64,000 bases of DNA from Planococcus citri (GCF_950023065.1 NC_088680.1:9908559-9972558), one strand, 5' to 3'. Shown: positions 22,752-34,009, counted from the first letter of the stretch. Program-made: numbers and translations. Notes: generated by a model from the sequence alone, not told the origin.

Positions 22752-23526
22752 ATGGCTAATATCAACTTGAATAACTTGATGCTAATGTGAGTGTACTTTT
22801 CATTTTCATTTGAATTTTTTATATTAAATTTTTTTCTGTTTTTCATTTTCGTGCAATTTTTTATTTTACATTTTTTTTGATTTTCATTTTCGTGCAATTT
22901 ATTTTAATTTTTTATTTTATTTTTTTTTTATTTTCATTTTCGTGCAATTTATTATTTTAAATTTTTTTTGATTTTCATTTTCGTGCAATTTTTTATTTTC
23001 ATTTTCGTGCAATTTTTCATTTTTCCATTTTCACTTTTTCATTTTTATTTATTTATTCATCATTTTTTCATTATTTCAACGTTACCTTATTTGAAATTTC
23101 ATTTTTTTTTCTTCATAGTTTTCATTTTTAATTTTTTTTACTGACGTTTTTGGTCTTTGATTATTTTACTTTTTTCAATTCATATTAATTCTAATTTGAT
23201 TTTTTTTAATTTATTTTTTTTACAGGCTCGAAGATCCTAATCCTGGGCTAATGATGGAAATACCTGTAAGCTTGTTTAGGAAATTATTGCTGAAAGCAGC
23301 AATCCTTGAGACACTGGTTGAGGCAAACGACGGCGGAGGTGGAGGCCATGGCCCTGGCCCTGGACCTGGTCCAGGCCCCAACAACGGCCCCCCCGGAGAC
23401 GGCCCGCCTGGAAACGGCCCAAGCCCCAGCCCTAGTACGGGTGGCGGGAGTAATGAAACTCCAATCTTCTCATCAGGTATAATAAATTTAGATTCGTCAT
23501 CGAAGAAAAGAAGAGAAAATAAATGA
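22752..23526 (+). CDS. Predicted small two-exon gene, Gly/Pro-rich orphan protein
   Basis: Exon 1 is 22752-22786 (ATGGCTAAT...) and ends at a strong donor GTGAGT. Exon 2 is 23226-23526 and begins after a poly-T tract and ACAG. The join is in frame (phase 2, AT|G) and gives 111 residues: an Asn/Leu-rich start, a hydrophobic helix-like part (residues ~20-45, SLFRKLLLKAAILETLVEA), a Gly/Pro/Asn-rich low-complexity middle (~47-87) and a basic C-terminus (SSSKKRRENK) that could be a nuclear localisation signal. Exon 2 is far richer in GC than the DNA around it. I recognise no family. An alternative donor inside exon 2 (GTATAA after 23476, phase 1) could join the exon candidate at 24279 in frame, giving about 145 residues. 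Transcript data are needed to settle which exists. Confidence 0.5.
22787..23225 (+). other. Intron of the small gene, with repeated ATTTTCGTGCAATTT
   Basis: A T-rich 439-base interval between GTGAGT and TTTACAG. It holds five copies of CGTGCAATTT starting at 22850, 22891, 22941, 22982 and 23006, each preceded by a TTTTCATTT stretch, so the intron itself grew by tandem duplication. Confidence 0.5.
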
Positions 23527-23529
23527 TTT

Positions 23530-24278
23530 GTAAGTAGATATTTCATTTTTTCTTTTGTTTGAAGTTACCCCTTTTTTAATTCGATTTTTTTCTTTTTCAG
23601 GTCATTTCTCCGAAGCTCGTGTTTGTGTAAATAGATATTTTTTAAGTTACTTTTTCCATTTTTTATTTCAATTTTTTTCAGTTTTTTTTTCAGAAGCCAG
23701 CAGTTTTTGTTTTTAGGTGTTAAGGTTATTTCAGAAGATCGCAGTTTTTGTTTCCGTAAGTAGATATTTCATTTTTTTTTTCAAAGTTAAGGCCTTTTTT
23801 AAATGCTACGTTTTTTTCTACAGCAAAAAACGTAGCATTATAAAAAGGCCTCTACCCTTTTTATTTCAAATTTCTTCTTTTTCAGGTCATCCGGTTACTT
23901 TTTCATTTTCAATTCAATTTTTTTCTTTTTCAGGTTATTTTTTTCAGAAAAGTTTTTTGTTCGCAGTTTTTGTTTTTGTAAATAGAGCAGTTTTTGTTTT
24001 TGTAAGTAGATTTTCATTTTTTTTTCAAATTAACCTTTTCCATTTTTAATTATGTTTTTAGGTCTTAATTTTACCGTAATTAGATGTTTCATTGTTTTTC
24101 TCAAAGTTACTTTTCCATTTTTAATTCAATTTTTTTCTTTTTCAGGTTATTTTTTTCAGAAGAGTTTTTTGTTCACAGTTTTTGTTTTCGTAAGTACATA
24201 GATTTTCATTTTTTTTTCCAAAGTTACTTTTCCATCTTTAATTCAATTTTTTTCTTTTTCAGGTTATTTTTTTTTCAG
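23530..24278 (+). repeat. Tandem array of exon-like cassettes downstream of the small gene
   Basis: A diverged repeat recurs: a pyrimidine tract ending in CAG, a short AAGATCGCAGTTTTTGTTT-like segment, then GTAAGT or GTAAAT, then T-rich filler with CAAAGTTAC and CCATTTTTAATTCAA. Candidate micro-exons between an AG and a GT are 23735-23755 (21 nt), 23948-23977 (30 nt) and 24160-24189 (30 nt). All three are multiples of three and, read in phase 1, encode a shared S-F-C-F peptide. Weaker relatives are 23601-23626 (26 nt) and 23694-23716 (23 nt). They could be alternative cassette exons or simply decayed duplications of a splice-site-bearing unit. Confidence 0.5.
23790..23851. repeat. Near-perfect 27-bp inverted repeat (hairpin) with 8-nt loop
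   Basis: The left arm 23790-23816 (AGGCCTTTTTTAAATGCTAC...) pairs with the right arm 23825-23851 at 25 of 27 positions; the loop is TCTACAGC. It lies inside the cassette array between two T-rich segments. It could form a stable stem in RNA (pre-miRNA-like length) or be a tiny palindromic insertion. Confidence 0.75.
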
Positions 24279-24430
24279 AAGATCGCAGTTTTTGTTTCCA
24301 TGGCGGCGGTGGCAACAGCAGCTGCAGCAGCAGCGCCCAAACGCTGTTCTCTCATTTGCAATTAATTGAACGTTGCAAGTACTTCGAAGTCTATGTACTC
24401 CAAAACGTGGGCGCCCTAGAAAAAACATAG
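24279..24430 (+). other. Candidate 3' coding exon of the small gene
   Basis: This follows a strong acceptor (TTTTTTTTTCAG) and is far less AT-rich than its flanks. Joined to the alternative donor at 23476 it continues in frame as EDRSFCFHGGGGNSSCSSS and onward for 49 residues to TAG at 24428-24430. A second donor, GTAAGT at 24430-24435, overlaps the stop, so the exon could instead be internal. The first 21 bases equal cassette 23735-23755, so the exon shares its 5' end with the cassette array. A second frame would give an Ala-rich peptide starting at ATG 24300; I favour the Gly/Ser frame because it links to exon 2 without a break. Confidence 0.35.
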
Positions 24431-26029
24431 TAAGTGAGATGGTATTTATATTTCTTTCTTGTTTTTCGCAGTTATCCATTTTTAATTTCAATTTTTTCTT
24501 TTTTTCAGTTTTTTTTTCATCAGTGGTTTTTCTTTAGTTTATTTATTTTTGTTTTTCGTTATTTTTTTCAGGTGTTTTTTTTTTTTTATTAGCAGCGGTA
24601 TTATAGCTTGTTTTTTCATTTTTGTTTTGTTTAGTTATTTTTGTTTTTTCGTATTTTTCCAAAAACAAATTTACGTAGCGAGTGAAATTTTCGTTTCGAA
24701 ACGTGCGTAATTATTTCTTTTTCAAAGCGTACCATACATTTTTCTGTGTTAACTTATCCTTGTACGTTTTTGAAAAAATTGTTTATTTAAAAATTTCACT
24801 CACTACGTTTGTCAAATCAGATTGGACGTAATTGGATTCAATTGTAGATCCAATGTGATCCATATTTGATTCGATTGGGTATGCATAGACATTTTTCGGT
24901 TATGTTGTGATTCAATAATTATTATTGGATGGACAGTTGTTTTTTTAAAATTTGGTTCAATTGGATGTAATTGTATCCAAAACTTTTTTTTTTGGCAAAT
25001 TGAGTAGCTCAGTTTTGAGGTAGCTACTGAATTCAATATTTTAGACCCAACCTGATTCAATCGGATATTCTCATTCTATGTACTGGATGATCATTTTTTC
25101 AGCAATTTGGTCCGATTTGGGTCCAATTGAATCCAAAACTTCATTCTTATTATAGATGAATGTAATTATTTGTCTATTTTTTTCAAATTCGTCTTTGAGT
25201 TTATATAAATTTTCTAAACACTTACAAAATAATTTATATTCGAACAGTTTCTAAAAGAAAAAACAAAAAGCAAGAAGGTTGGTAAAGTATGTTTTCGACT
25301 TTATAAATTTTCAAGTTTACTCGACTCTCGACTACAGATTGTATTTACATATCAAATACCTGGCTATAGTTGAAGTACGTTAATATTCATAACTCTAATA
25401 CGAATCATATCGAGGGTGAATTTAAACGTTGTTATGATACGTTTTAGCTGCATAATTCTCGTCGCGATGTGACTAAAAATTCAATTATCTTCATCTAATT
25501 GCAACGCTTCAACCCTACCTCTTCACTACTCCACCACCGCAACCCCAACATCATCGCGAGAACTAAGAACTTTGAACCGACAAACTTTTTTTCGCTTGTT
25601 TTTACAAATATCCAATATGATTTTAAAATTATTACGTTCAATGTAGTGGAAAAGAAAAGTGTACGTTGTTGGAAAAAAATAAACTGATAAAGTCGAATTC
25701 TCAACCATCATCGCGAATACCTCCTGGCTTATTTTTTTAACCGTCTCGGTTTTGAGAAAGAAGAAAGAGATAACCTACTGGTTCGCAACGCGAGATTCCA
25801 CCAATGAATTAATTACGGGTATTTTTCTACCCACAACATACATACCGCAGAAAAAGAAAGATATAGACAGAATACAGACGAGTAAAACTTTCCAAATTGG
25901 TGTTTCGTCCTTGAAAAACTTGCTTTTTCTACATCTACAGCCATGTACCATACGTTTTTTGTGTTCTGTGTGCGTTGAATCGTGAAAAGAACATCGGATT
26001 CGGATTCAGCGGGCTAAAAAACATTGAAA
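24431..26029. other. Non-coding interval
   Basis: T-rich sequence continues to about 24660. Then comes a degenerate field of GATTCAATTGGAT-like words (24810-25140). The part from 25260 to 26030 is non-repetitive with no recognised gene. Confidence 0.4.
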
Positions 26030-26199
26030 ACGATACCCATGATGTGTTTTTATCATCATCCCTTATTTTCAACCCCCTGTGGAGGGGAGGGGTTGAGATT
26101 AGGTATTTCTTCAATTAAGGGGTTGGATTGTTTATAATAAGTTCGGATTGATATTATAGATAAGTATTTTTACGACAGGTTTTATAGAAAAAATGCGAT

Positions 26200-27760
26200 G
26201 AAAGAGGTAGGGGTTGTTTTTGAGGTAAGGGTGGTTTTTAAGGGATGATTGGTGAAAAGTGATAAAAATGCAATATGGGTATCAAAATGAATGTTTTTTG
26301 AACTTGGAATCAAATTTTTAATGCATTTGAAGTAGTGTACTTGGCTAGGTAATTTTCATCATGCTGCGATTTCAACCCCTTTGTGGGGGTGCGTTGTGAT
26401 ATTTGAAGTTTTAGGGGAGGTTTTGATCGATTTTCTTCAATTTTATGTACTCATCGACTATTTTTCTGTGAAAGTGGGTAATTTGTATTGATGAAGAGGA
26501 CTCGTGTGGCTTTTTGGAATAAGGGTGGGTTCTTAAGGGATGAATATGAAAAAGTGATAAAAATGCAATATGGGTATCAAATTGAATGTTTTTGAACGTA
26601 GAATCAATGTTGATGCAAAGTGTATCTAGCTTGGCAATTTTGATCATTCTGCAATTTCACCCCCTTTTTAGGGGTCCATGGTTGATATTTGATCTGGGGG
26701 GGGGGGAGGTTTTGATCTATTTTCATCAATTTTATGTATTCATCAACTATTTCTGTGCGAAAGTGGGCAAGTAGTGTTGATGAAAATGATTCAGGTGATT
26801 TTTGGAATAAGGGTGGTTTTTAAGGGATGAATATGAAAAATTGATAAAAATGCAATATGGGTATCAAAATGAATGTTTTTTGAACGTAGAATCAAAGTTT
26901 AAATGCATTTGAAGTGTACTTGGTTTGGTAATATTCGTCATGCTGCGATTTCAACCCCTTTGTAGGGGTGCATTGTGATATTTGAAGTTTTAGGGGAGGT
27001 TTTGATCGATTTTCTTCAATTTTATGTACTCATCAACTATTTCTCTGTGAAAGTGGGTAATTTGTATTGATGAAGAGGACTCGGGTGGTTTTTTGGAATA
27101 AGGGTGGGTTTTTAAGGGATGAATATGAAAAAGTGATAAAAATGCAATATGGGTATCAAATTGAATGTTTTTGAACGTAGAATCAATGTTGATGCAAAGT
27201 GTATCTAGCTTGGCAATTTTGATCATTCTGCAATTTCACCCCCTTTTTAGGGGTGCATGGTTGATATTTGATCTGGGGGGGGAGGTTTTGATCTATTTTC
27301 ATCAATTTTATGTATTCATCAACTATTTCTGTGCGAAAGTGGGCAAGTAGTGTTGATGAAAATGATTCAGATGATTTTTGGAATAAGGGTGGTTTTTAAG
27401 GGATGAATATGAAAAATTGATAAAAATGCAATATGGGTATCAAAAATGAATGTTTTTTGAACGTAGAATCAAAGTTTAAGTGCAATTCAAGTGTATCTGA
27501 CTTGGTCATTTTCATCATTCTGCGATTTCAACCCCTTTGTAGGGGTGCACTGTGATATTTGATCATTTAGGGGAGGTTTTGATCTATTAGCATCAATTTT
27601 ATGTACTGATCAACTATTTTTCTGTGAAAGTGGGTAATTTGTATTGATGAAGAGGACTCGGATGGTTTTTTGGAATAAGGGTGGTTTTTAAGGGATGAAT
27701 TTGAAAAAATGATAAAAATACAATATAGGTATCGAATTCTTGGGTTTTTGGGTCGTAAAA
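26200..27760 (+). repeat. ~290-bp satellite with a 579-bp dimeric higher-order period
   Basis: The word GATAAAAATGCAATATGGGT (last copy with substitutions) recurs at 26261, 26556, 26843, 27135, 27419 and 27711: spacings 295, 287, 292, 284 and 292. Alternate units match better than neighbours: units at 26556 and 27135 both read ATCAAATTGAATGTTTTTGA and then TTGATGCAAAGTGTATCTAG, while those at 26843 and 27419 share another variant. The higher-order period is therefore about 576-579 bp. Two 78-codon antisense ORFs 579 bases apart (26411-26647, 26990-27226) differ by only a few residues, but that follows from the repeat itself. Confidence 0.85.
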
Positions 27761-30289
27761 TCGAAATTTCTGGTTAGTTTTCATCTATCTGGTTTTCTTT
27801 TCGATGTAGTCGAATCAGTCTCCAATTTTTTTCACATTTTCCCACAATCTCAAATTTCTTATTTATCGCAGCGTTAAATTACGACTTTTCCAAACTCCGT
27901 ATTTTCTGCCCAAAGTTTATTTTTTCAATTCCACCAACACGTGGATAATATCCGAAGTCATTGAATTTGGAAAAATAAACGTTCTACTCGGCACGTGTCC
28001 AAGTTATATTAGTTCCACAGGCGGAAATTTTTTCTTCGTTTACATCGAACTTGGCGACGCGATTATCGAACTGAATAAATTGTGGCAACTAAGATAGGAT
28101 TAATTCGTAACAGAAAGAATGTTTAAAATGCCTCGATATCGCAAATATCTACAAACAAAGTCTCTGGTTTTCCTATAGAACAAATATACCTATACAGCTA
28201 TCTATGGTAGTTTAAAATTCCGAAAACGAAACGCTCGTCGCGCTCATGAGAGGCTTGCGGGAAAAGTTTGGTAAGTAAAATTTGCACTCAATTTATAAAA
28301 CTTGGTATAAGAAGAGAATGAACGAGAATGTGTAATTGAGAAGAGAGAATTAGTCGGCGCCATTGACAATGCTTTCATTTGCACAAACATACGAATTTAT
28401 CTCACAGAGAGAGTACGTATAGATGGCTGGGCTGGAAACTGGAAAGCTGAACTACTTTAATATATGGCCACAATTCGCACTCTCGCTCTGGTCTTTTAGT
28501 ATAATACGATAATATTATATGCCGCAGAATTATAAGGGTAAGGGCGCTAATAGGAAACGTGTTAGGAATTGATGTTAGGTCTTTGCAATGAAAATAACTT
28601 AATTTGATTGCGTCGAGAACTCTCTACCCTATGTTGTGAAAGTTTCTTCTTCTTCCTGTTAGCGATATAAAACTATACCTAGGTTCATCTATGTATAGCT
28701 AGAGGGGTCTGTTTAAATTCACCCTTTCTCTCTTCATCTCTTCTCAGCGTATATACTAAACTTAACCAACAATATGTCTGCTTTCTCTTTCGGATTATTG
28801 CCACTGTGGTTACTTTGTTCGCGGGCGTTTTAATGCGTACTTTGGCAAGAAGAACGAGTTAGCAGTCTGCATTTTACCTTTATTTAGTCGACTTTAAGCT
28901 TCTCCATATCTTTATACTGCATAATTGTATGACTTTAAGAAAACTTTTCAAACAAAAGATGGATTTTATAGCTTACCGTACAGTGCTCTATAACGAAAGG
29001 TAAATTGCATTGAGGTAGGTTAGGGTGCACACTAAAGACCTTCTTTCTTTTTTACCCTAACTCTTTCACACCCTTCGTATTAAGGATGTTTCGCGACTCG
29101 TCGACATCGTCTTTCTCAAATCGAACCGCCACGTTTTTTCCTGCATTTTCGATTATTTTTCGATACCTACAAAAATTTCATTAATTTTAAAAGCTTCTTA
29201 TAGGGGTGTACCTATACCAACGTTTGAGAGTGAGCGAATTTAACATCACTTAAAATAACAAGTTAACACTGTTTCCTGAGGTAATATTTCATATCGGTTT
29301 GCTGTATAGTTTTATGTACCTACCTTTAACACAACTGAAATACCATCAACATCATTTATCATGGCTTATCCCTCCAAGTTGCCGGTGAACTTGTCACTTA
29401 ACGTTATTAAATATCGTATTAACAGGATTACTCGGTGACAGTTTCAAGAAAAAATAAACACTTCGGATCCCAATGAAATATATTTATTACGTTAAAAAAA
29501 GAGCAATCTTTAATTCTCCCCCACAGCTCATCATGGTTGGAAGTAAAATTTGCCGTCTGTTTTTTTTCCTCCTTGCGATGAATTTCTTTTCGCAGATATA
29601 CTCGTAGGATATTTAACTTTTCACTGTCCTGTTTGATGTCGAGAAGGGAGAAAAACCCCATCATTGATTAAAATCTTTCAAATTTTCCAGATTCACTGTA
29701 CCGAAAAATTGTTTGCCAAAGCTCCGCTGACGTTTTATAGATAGACGTTCATGAATATCAAAAAGGTGACCTCTCTGGAAATCTACTTTTTGCTGGAATG
29801 ATTCGATAGCTCAAAAATAATTCAAAGAGTGTTTCTTTGATTTATACGTATTGACGAGAACGTCGCACCTTCATCAATTAGGTAAGGTGAGTTTTTTGCT
29901 GGGGTTTTTATTCGTGTTTTAATGTAACTTGAGTGATAGGTATTTTGATGTTTGGAAAAAGGAATATGATTTTTTTTTCGTCATGGAAGAGGAGACGTCG
30001 AGAGGGAGGTGCGAGGGATGCAGTTGCATCGGGATTGGATTTTCATAATGAGCAATTTTGGTTAGGAAGAAGGACGCGTTTACCGCCAGGAAGGAAAAAT
30101 TGGACTCACACAATGCATCAAAACAAATGATGGGGTGAAATAATTATCACAACACTTTTCCATGTTTAGATTAAAGGATCCTCGAGAGGTGAATTTGAGA
30201 CAGGAAATTGTTTTCCTTCCACCTCCGGTAGTATTTTTTTGGATTTTCTTATCGTAATATTTGTTTTAAGGCAATAATGAGCGAACAAT
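27761..30289. other. Non-coding interval
   Basis: No gene recognised. From about 27940 to 30290 the sequence is non-repetitive and of mixed composition, perhaps unique host DNA. Short ORFs (for example 29428-29664 minus, and 29919-30130 on both strands) show no recognisable domain. Confidence 0.35.
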
Positions 30290-31173
30290 TTTCATTCCTG
30301 GCGCAGAATCCGCCCACCTTCTGAGTCAATATTGCTCATGGTTTGTTTTTTTTTCACCATGTGAGTTCAAGTTTCGAATTCTGAATTTCTATTTTATTTA
30401 ATTTAAAAACGTAGGTACCTATTTATACATAAAATTCGGATCCCAAAAAATTTCACGTCAATCAAAATGATAATAATATTTTCAGATTTAACTTTTTCAA
30501 AACAAAAAAAAAATCTCAAAATCTAGAAATGTGTTTTTAGAGTGAAAAAAAAAATGGATACTCAAATTCTTTCATCAATAATGTACCTACCTATTTATGC
30601 TTTTTTTAAAATTTATATTCTCAAATTTCAAAATCCTCTAAAACTCTTAAAATTTGTAAACAATCCCTCACTTCAAAGTAAGAACTTGAGTAACTATCCT
30701 TTATATAATTCATGGGGAGAAAAAATTGTAATACTTCTCTCATTCTGTCATCTGTTTCACAAAAATTTAAAATAATTTTTTAAATTCCTGACGCAAAACC
30801 CGCCCACCTTTTCAGTCAAAGTTTCTCAAATAAGATATCCTTAAATCACTCTTTTTTTTTGGAAAGATTCTGGTACAAGATAGGATTTTTTGTGATTTTC
30901 ACAAAACAAAAACTTGAGTCTGTTTTTGAAACGAATAGGATTTTTTTGCAAGCGTGGCAAAAATTGAGACTTTTTGGAAATTTTGATGAATAGGAACCAT
31001 GTCATTTACACATAATTCCAACAAGCAGATTTTTGTGAATAGCTTAAAGAAGAAAGTAGAATTTTTTGTAATTTTGGCAGAAAAAAATGTCAATAAGAAG
31101 TCGAAATGGACATTCCTGGCGCAGAACCCGCCTATCTCTGTAGTCTGAATTTCTCATCACAGATCTCAAGTCA
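30290..31173 (-). repeat. Satellite family S1, three minus-strand copies
   Basis: Cores complementary to GGCGGGTTCTGCGCC lie at 30294-30314, 30784-30804 (two mismatches) and 31112-31132. After each (minus orientation) follow remnants of the unit; after the third the sequence TTTCTCATCACAGATCTCAAGTCACTC is the complement of plus-strand copies at 37 and 43 kb. The third unit is interrupted by the hAT MITE at 31182 and then continues (CTTTCACCAAAATG) straight into the AAAGAC array. Confidence 0.8.
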
Positions 31174-31181
31174 CTCATAAG

Positions 31182-31648
31182 CAGGGTTGGGTATCTATGC
31201 GTAGAATAACCTATTCTACATTTTGGTGTAGAATGCGTAAAATTTGATGTGGAATGTGTAAAATGTGTAGAATATGCGTAGAATGCGTAGAATGTGTAAA
31301 ATACGATGTAAAATGCGTAGAATGTGACAAAATCACCCATCTGAAAGCCAAAAAAATTGTTTATTTATCAAAAATGCGCTTTGAAAAATGAAAGTTCAAC
31401 TATTTTGTTCAGCAAATTAAATTGGAAATGTGAATTTGGAATTTCTTCTTTTTGATTATGTAACCTGATTATAAAATAAATGATGGAAAAAATGAAAAAA
31501 TGATGTTTTTCGAAAAAAAATTGTCTGCACATTTACCTATTCTACACATTCTACCCATTTTACACTTTTTCCAGGCTATTCTACATGTGCTATTCTACGC
31601 GTAGAATGTCCATGTATTCTACACGGTGTATTCTACAGCACAACCCTG
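31182..31648. mobile_element. Non-autonomous hAT-type MITE, 467 bp, with 8-bp target duplication
   Basis: The ends are CAGGGTTG (31182-31189) and CAACCCTG (31641-31648), flanked by a perfect 8-base duplication CTCATAAG (31174-31181 and 31649-31656). An 8-bp duplication with CAGGGNTG-type ends is diagnostic of the hAT superfamily. The left third consists of GTAGAATG-type words in direct order and the right quarter of the complementary ATTCTACA words, so the whole element can fold on itself. It has no ORF and must have been moved by a transposase encoded elsewhere. It landed inside an S1 satellite unit. Confidence 0.88.
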
Positions 31649-31656
31649 CTCATAAG

Positions 31657-33190
31657 CTTTCAATAAGCTTTCACCAAAATGAAAAGACCAAAAAAAAAAA
31701 AAAAAAAAAGGGAAGACCAAACGACCAAAAGACGAAAAGACAGAAAGACTGAAAGACAAAACGACGAAAAGACGAATAGACGAAAAGACAAGAAGACAAA
31801 AAGACGAATAGATAAATAGATGAAAAGACAAAAAGACAAAAAAACGAAAAGACGAACAGACCGAAAGACTGCGTTTAAAACAAATGAAAAAAAACAGAAC
31901 GATGTTTTAAACAAAAAATGCCGTTTAAAACTGCTTAAAACAATGTTTTTTTTTGTTTTAAATGTGTTTTTTTTCAACTCCAATTTCCTAAAAAAACACC
32001 TTTTTTTTAGTTTCTTGTTGAAAAAAAGAAAAAAGTGAAATTGAACAAACTGTATTTTTAAAGACAAATTTTGTGTTTTGATTCCAAGTTTTCAATATTT
32101 CTTGAGCTTTATAGCTATTTTATGACGTCACATCTTGAAAATTGATGTCTGGTGAACTCAAAACAAATGAATTTATGTTTAAGACACATTTTAAACGTGT
32201 TTAAAACACGTTTTAAACACATAGTTTTAAACAAAAGAAAAAAACTGTTTTAAAACAAAAAAAAAACGTTTAAAACCAAAAAATACGGTTTTTTGTTTTT
32301 TTTTTTTTTAAAAAAACACGTTTTTGTACAACCCTGTTGAAGAAGACCAAAAAGATTATAAGACCAAACAACAAAAAGACAACACAACAAAAAGACAAAA
32401 CGACAAAAAGACAAAATGACAAAAAGACAAAATGACAAAAAGACAAATAGACGAAAACACGAACAGATGAAAAGACAACAAGACAAAAAAACGAAAAGAT
32501 GAACAGACCGAAAGACTGAAAAAGACCAAAAAGATTAAAAGACAAACCGACAAAAAGACAAAACAAAAAAAAGACAAAACGACAAAAAGACAAAATGACA
32601 AAAAGACAAAATGACAAAAAGACAAAATGACAAAAAGACAAAATGACAAAAAGACAAAATGACAAAAAGACAAAATGACAAAAAGACAAAATGACAAAAA
32701 GACAAAATGACAAAAAGACAAAATGACAAAAAGACAAAATGACAAAAAGACAAAAACACGAACAGATGAAAAGACAAAAAGACAAAAAAACAAAAAGACA
32801 AAAAAACGAAAAGACAAACAGACTGAAAGACTGAAAAAGACCAAAAAGATTAAAAGACAAAACAACAAAAAGACAAAACAACAAAAAGACAAAACGACAA
32901 AAAGACAAAACGACAAAAAGACAAAACGACAAAAAGACAAAACGACAAAAAGACAAAACGACAAAAAGACAAAAATACAAAAAGACAAAAAGACAAAATG
33001 ACAAAAAGACGAATAGACGAAAAGACAAACAGATGAAAAGAAGAAAAGACGAAAAGACAAAAAGACGATAAGATGAAAAGACAAAAAGACCAAAAGACAT
33101 AAAGACGAAAAGACCAACAGACCAAAAGATGAAAAGAACAAAAGACCAAACAACAAAAAGTCAAAAACATGAAATGACAAAAAGACATGC
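31657..33190 (+). repeat. AAAGACAAAA simple/minisatellite array
   Basis: After the S1 remnant ending ACCAAAATG the sequence becomes variations of AAAAGACGAAAAGAC, and at 32560-32755 an almost perfect 16-bp repeat, ACAAAAAGACAAAATG. At 31873-32336 the array is split by unrelated sequence. The unit has no stop codon on the minus strand, which explains the 276- and 279-codon Ser/Phe/Leu/Cys/Val ORFs there; these are not genes. A related tract in the opposite orientation lies at 38440-38695. Confidence 0.9.
31873..32336. mobile_element. Insertion in the AAAGAC array with one hAT-like end
   Basis: This segment holds GTTTAAAAC and its palindromic relatives (TTTTAAACGTGTTTAAAACACG-like words) and ends TACAACCCTG at 32336, matching the right end of the MITE at 31648. 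On both sides the host array reads on: GACCGAAAGACTG before and AAGACCAAAAAGATTA after, which occur almost joined at 32507-32540 and 32819-32850. No matching left end or clear 8-bp duplication is visible, so the left end may be deleted. Confidence 0.5.
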
Positions 33191-33475
33191 AACAAGAGTC
33201 ACGAACAAATGGAATCATTTTTTGTAAATCATTCGCGAACGAATTGATTCGTATAAGCGACTCGTTCAGATACGAACCAATTCATTTACTCAATTTTTGG
33301 TGAATGATTCGCGAACGAATTGATTTGTATTAGTGACTCGTTCACGAACGAATCGATTAATTCACTCAATTTTTGATGAATCATTCACGAACAAATCGAA
33401 TCATTTTTTGTAAATCATTCGCGAACGAATTGATTCGTATAAGTGACTCTTTCCGCATGGAGTGAATTGGCACAA
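33191..33475 (-). repeat. TTCGCGAA/GATTC satellite, short minus-oriented block
   Basis: About 280 bases of the same satellite as 38696-41360, but as its reverse complement (for example GTGAATGATTCGCGAACGAA and CTCAATTTTTGATGAATCATTC). It directly follows the AAAGAC array. Confidence 0.85.
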
Positions 33476-34009
33476 AAATTAATTTAAAATTTAATTTCTC
33501 ACGAATTTTTTTTGCTCAATAGGAAAGTGAAAATTTCATGTCATTCGTTGAATGAAAATTGAAACATTTTAAATCGATTTTATTGAAAATCAATTTTAGT
33601 TGAATTCAAGTCTCCAACTCCGAACCAGTCTTTGATCGTTGCAAAATCTCACGTTTCTGACCAAAATTTTTGTTTCAACAACAAACAAAAAACGTTCTTT
33701 TACAAAATAGAACATTTTTAATATTGATTTTGTGGGTAGTTTTATGTCATGGATCTAAAAAATTGTTTGTCTGATATGAAATCACTATTGTTTTTGAGCC
33801 AATGCTTCACGTAGATGAACTTAAGTATTTTTGTGTTTATTTTTCTATAGAATAATCAATTTTTGAAATTCACATTCTTTTTGGAATTGCACAATTTCAT
33901 TTGGAGGTGCCCAAAGAGGTCAATTTTTCGATCATTACTGACAATTTCAAAACATGGAGAAAAATGGCCAAAAACTTCAGCACTGTTTTTTTTTAAAAAT
34001 TGACAATAA
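33476..34009. other. Non-coding interval
   Basis: AT-rich; no gene or clear repeat recognised. Confidence 0.4.

Noticed and set aside
26411..27226. Two nearly identical 78-codon minus-strand ORFs, suggesting a duplicated small gene
   Set aside because: They are exactly one higher-order period (579 bp) apart within the satellite and other units do not keep the frame.
32270..33195. Two overlapping minus-strand ORFs of 276 and 279 codons rich in Phe/Ser/Leu/Cys/Val, resembling a membrane protein
   Set aside because: They are read through the 16-bp AAAGACAAAA array, which has no stop in several frames; the protein is just the repeat translated (LSFCLFVF...).
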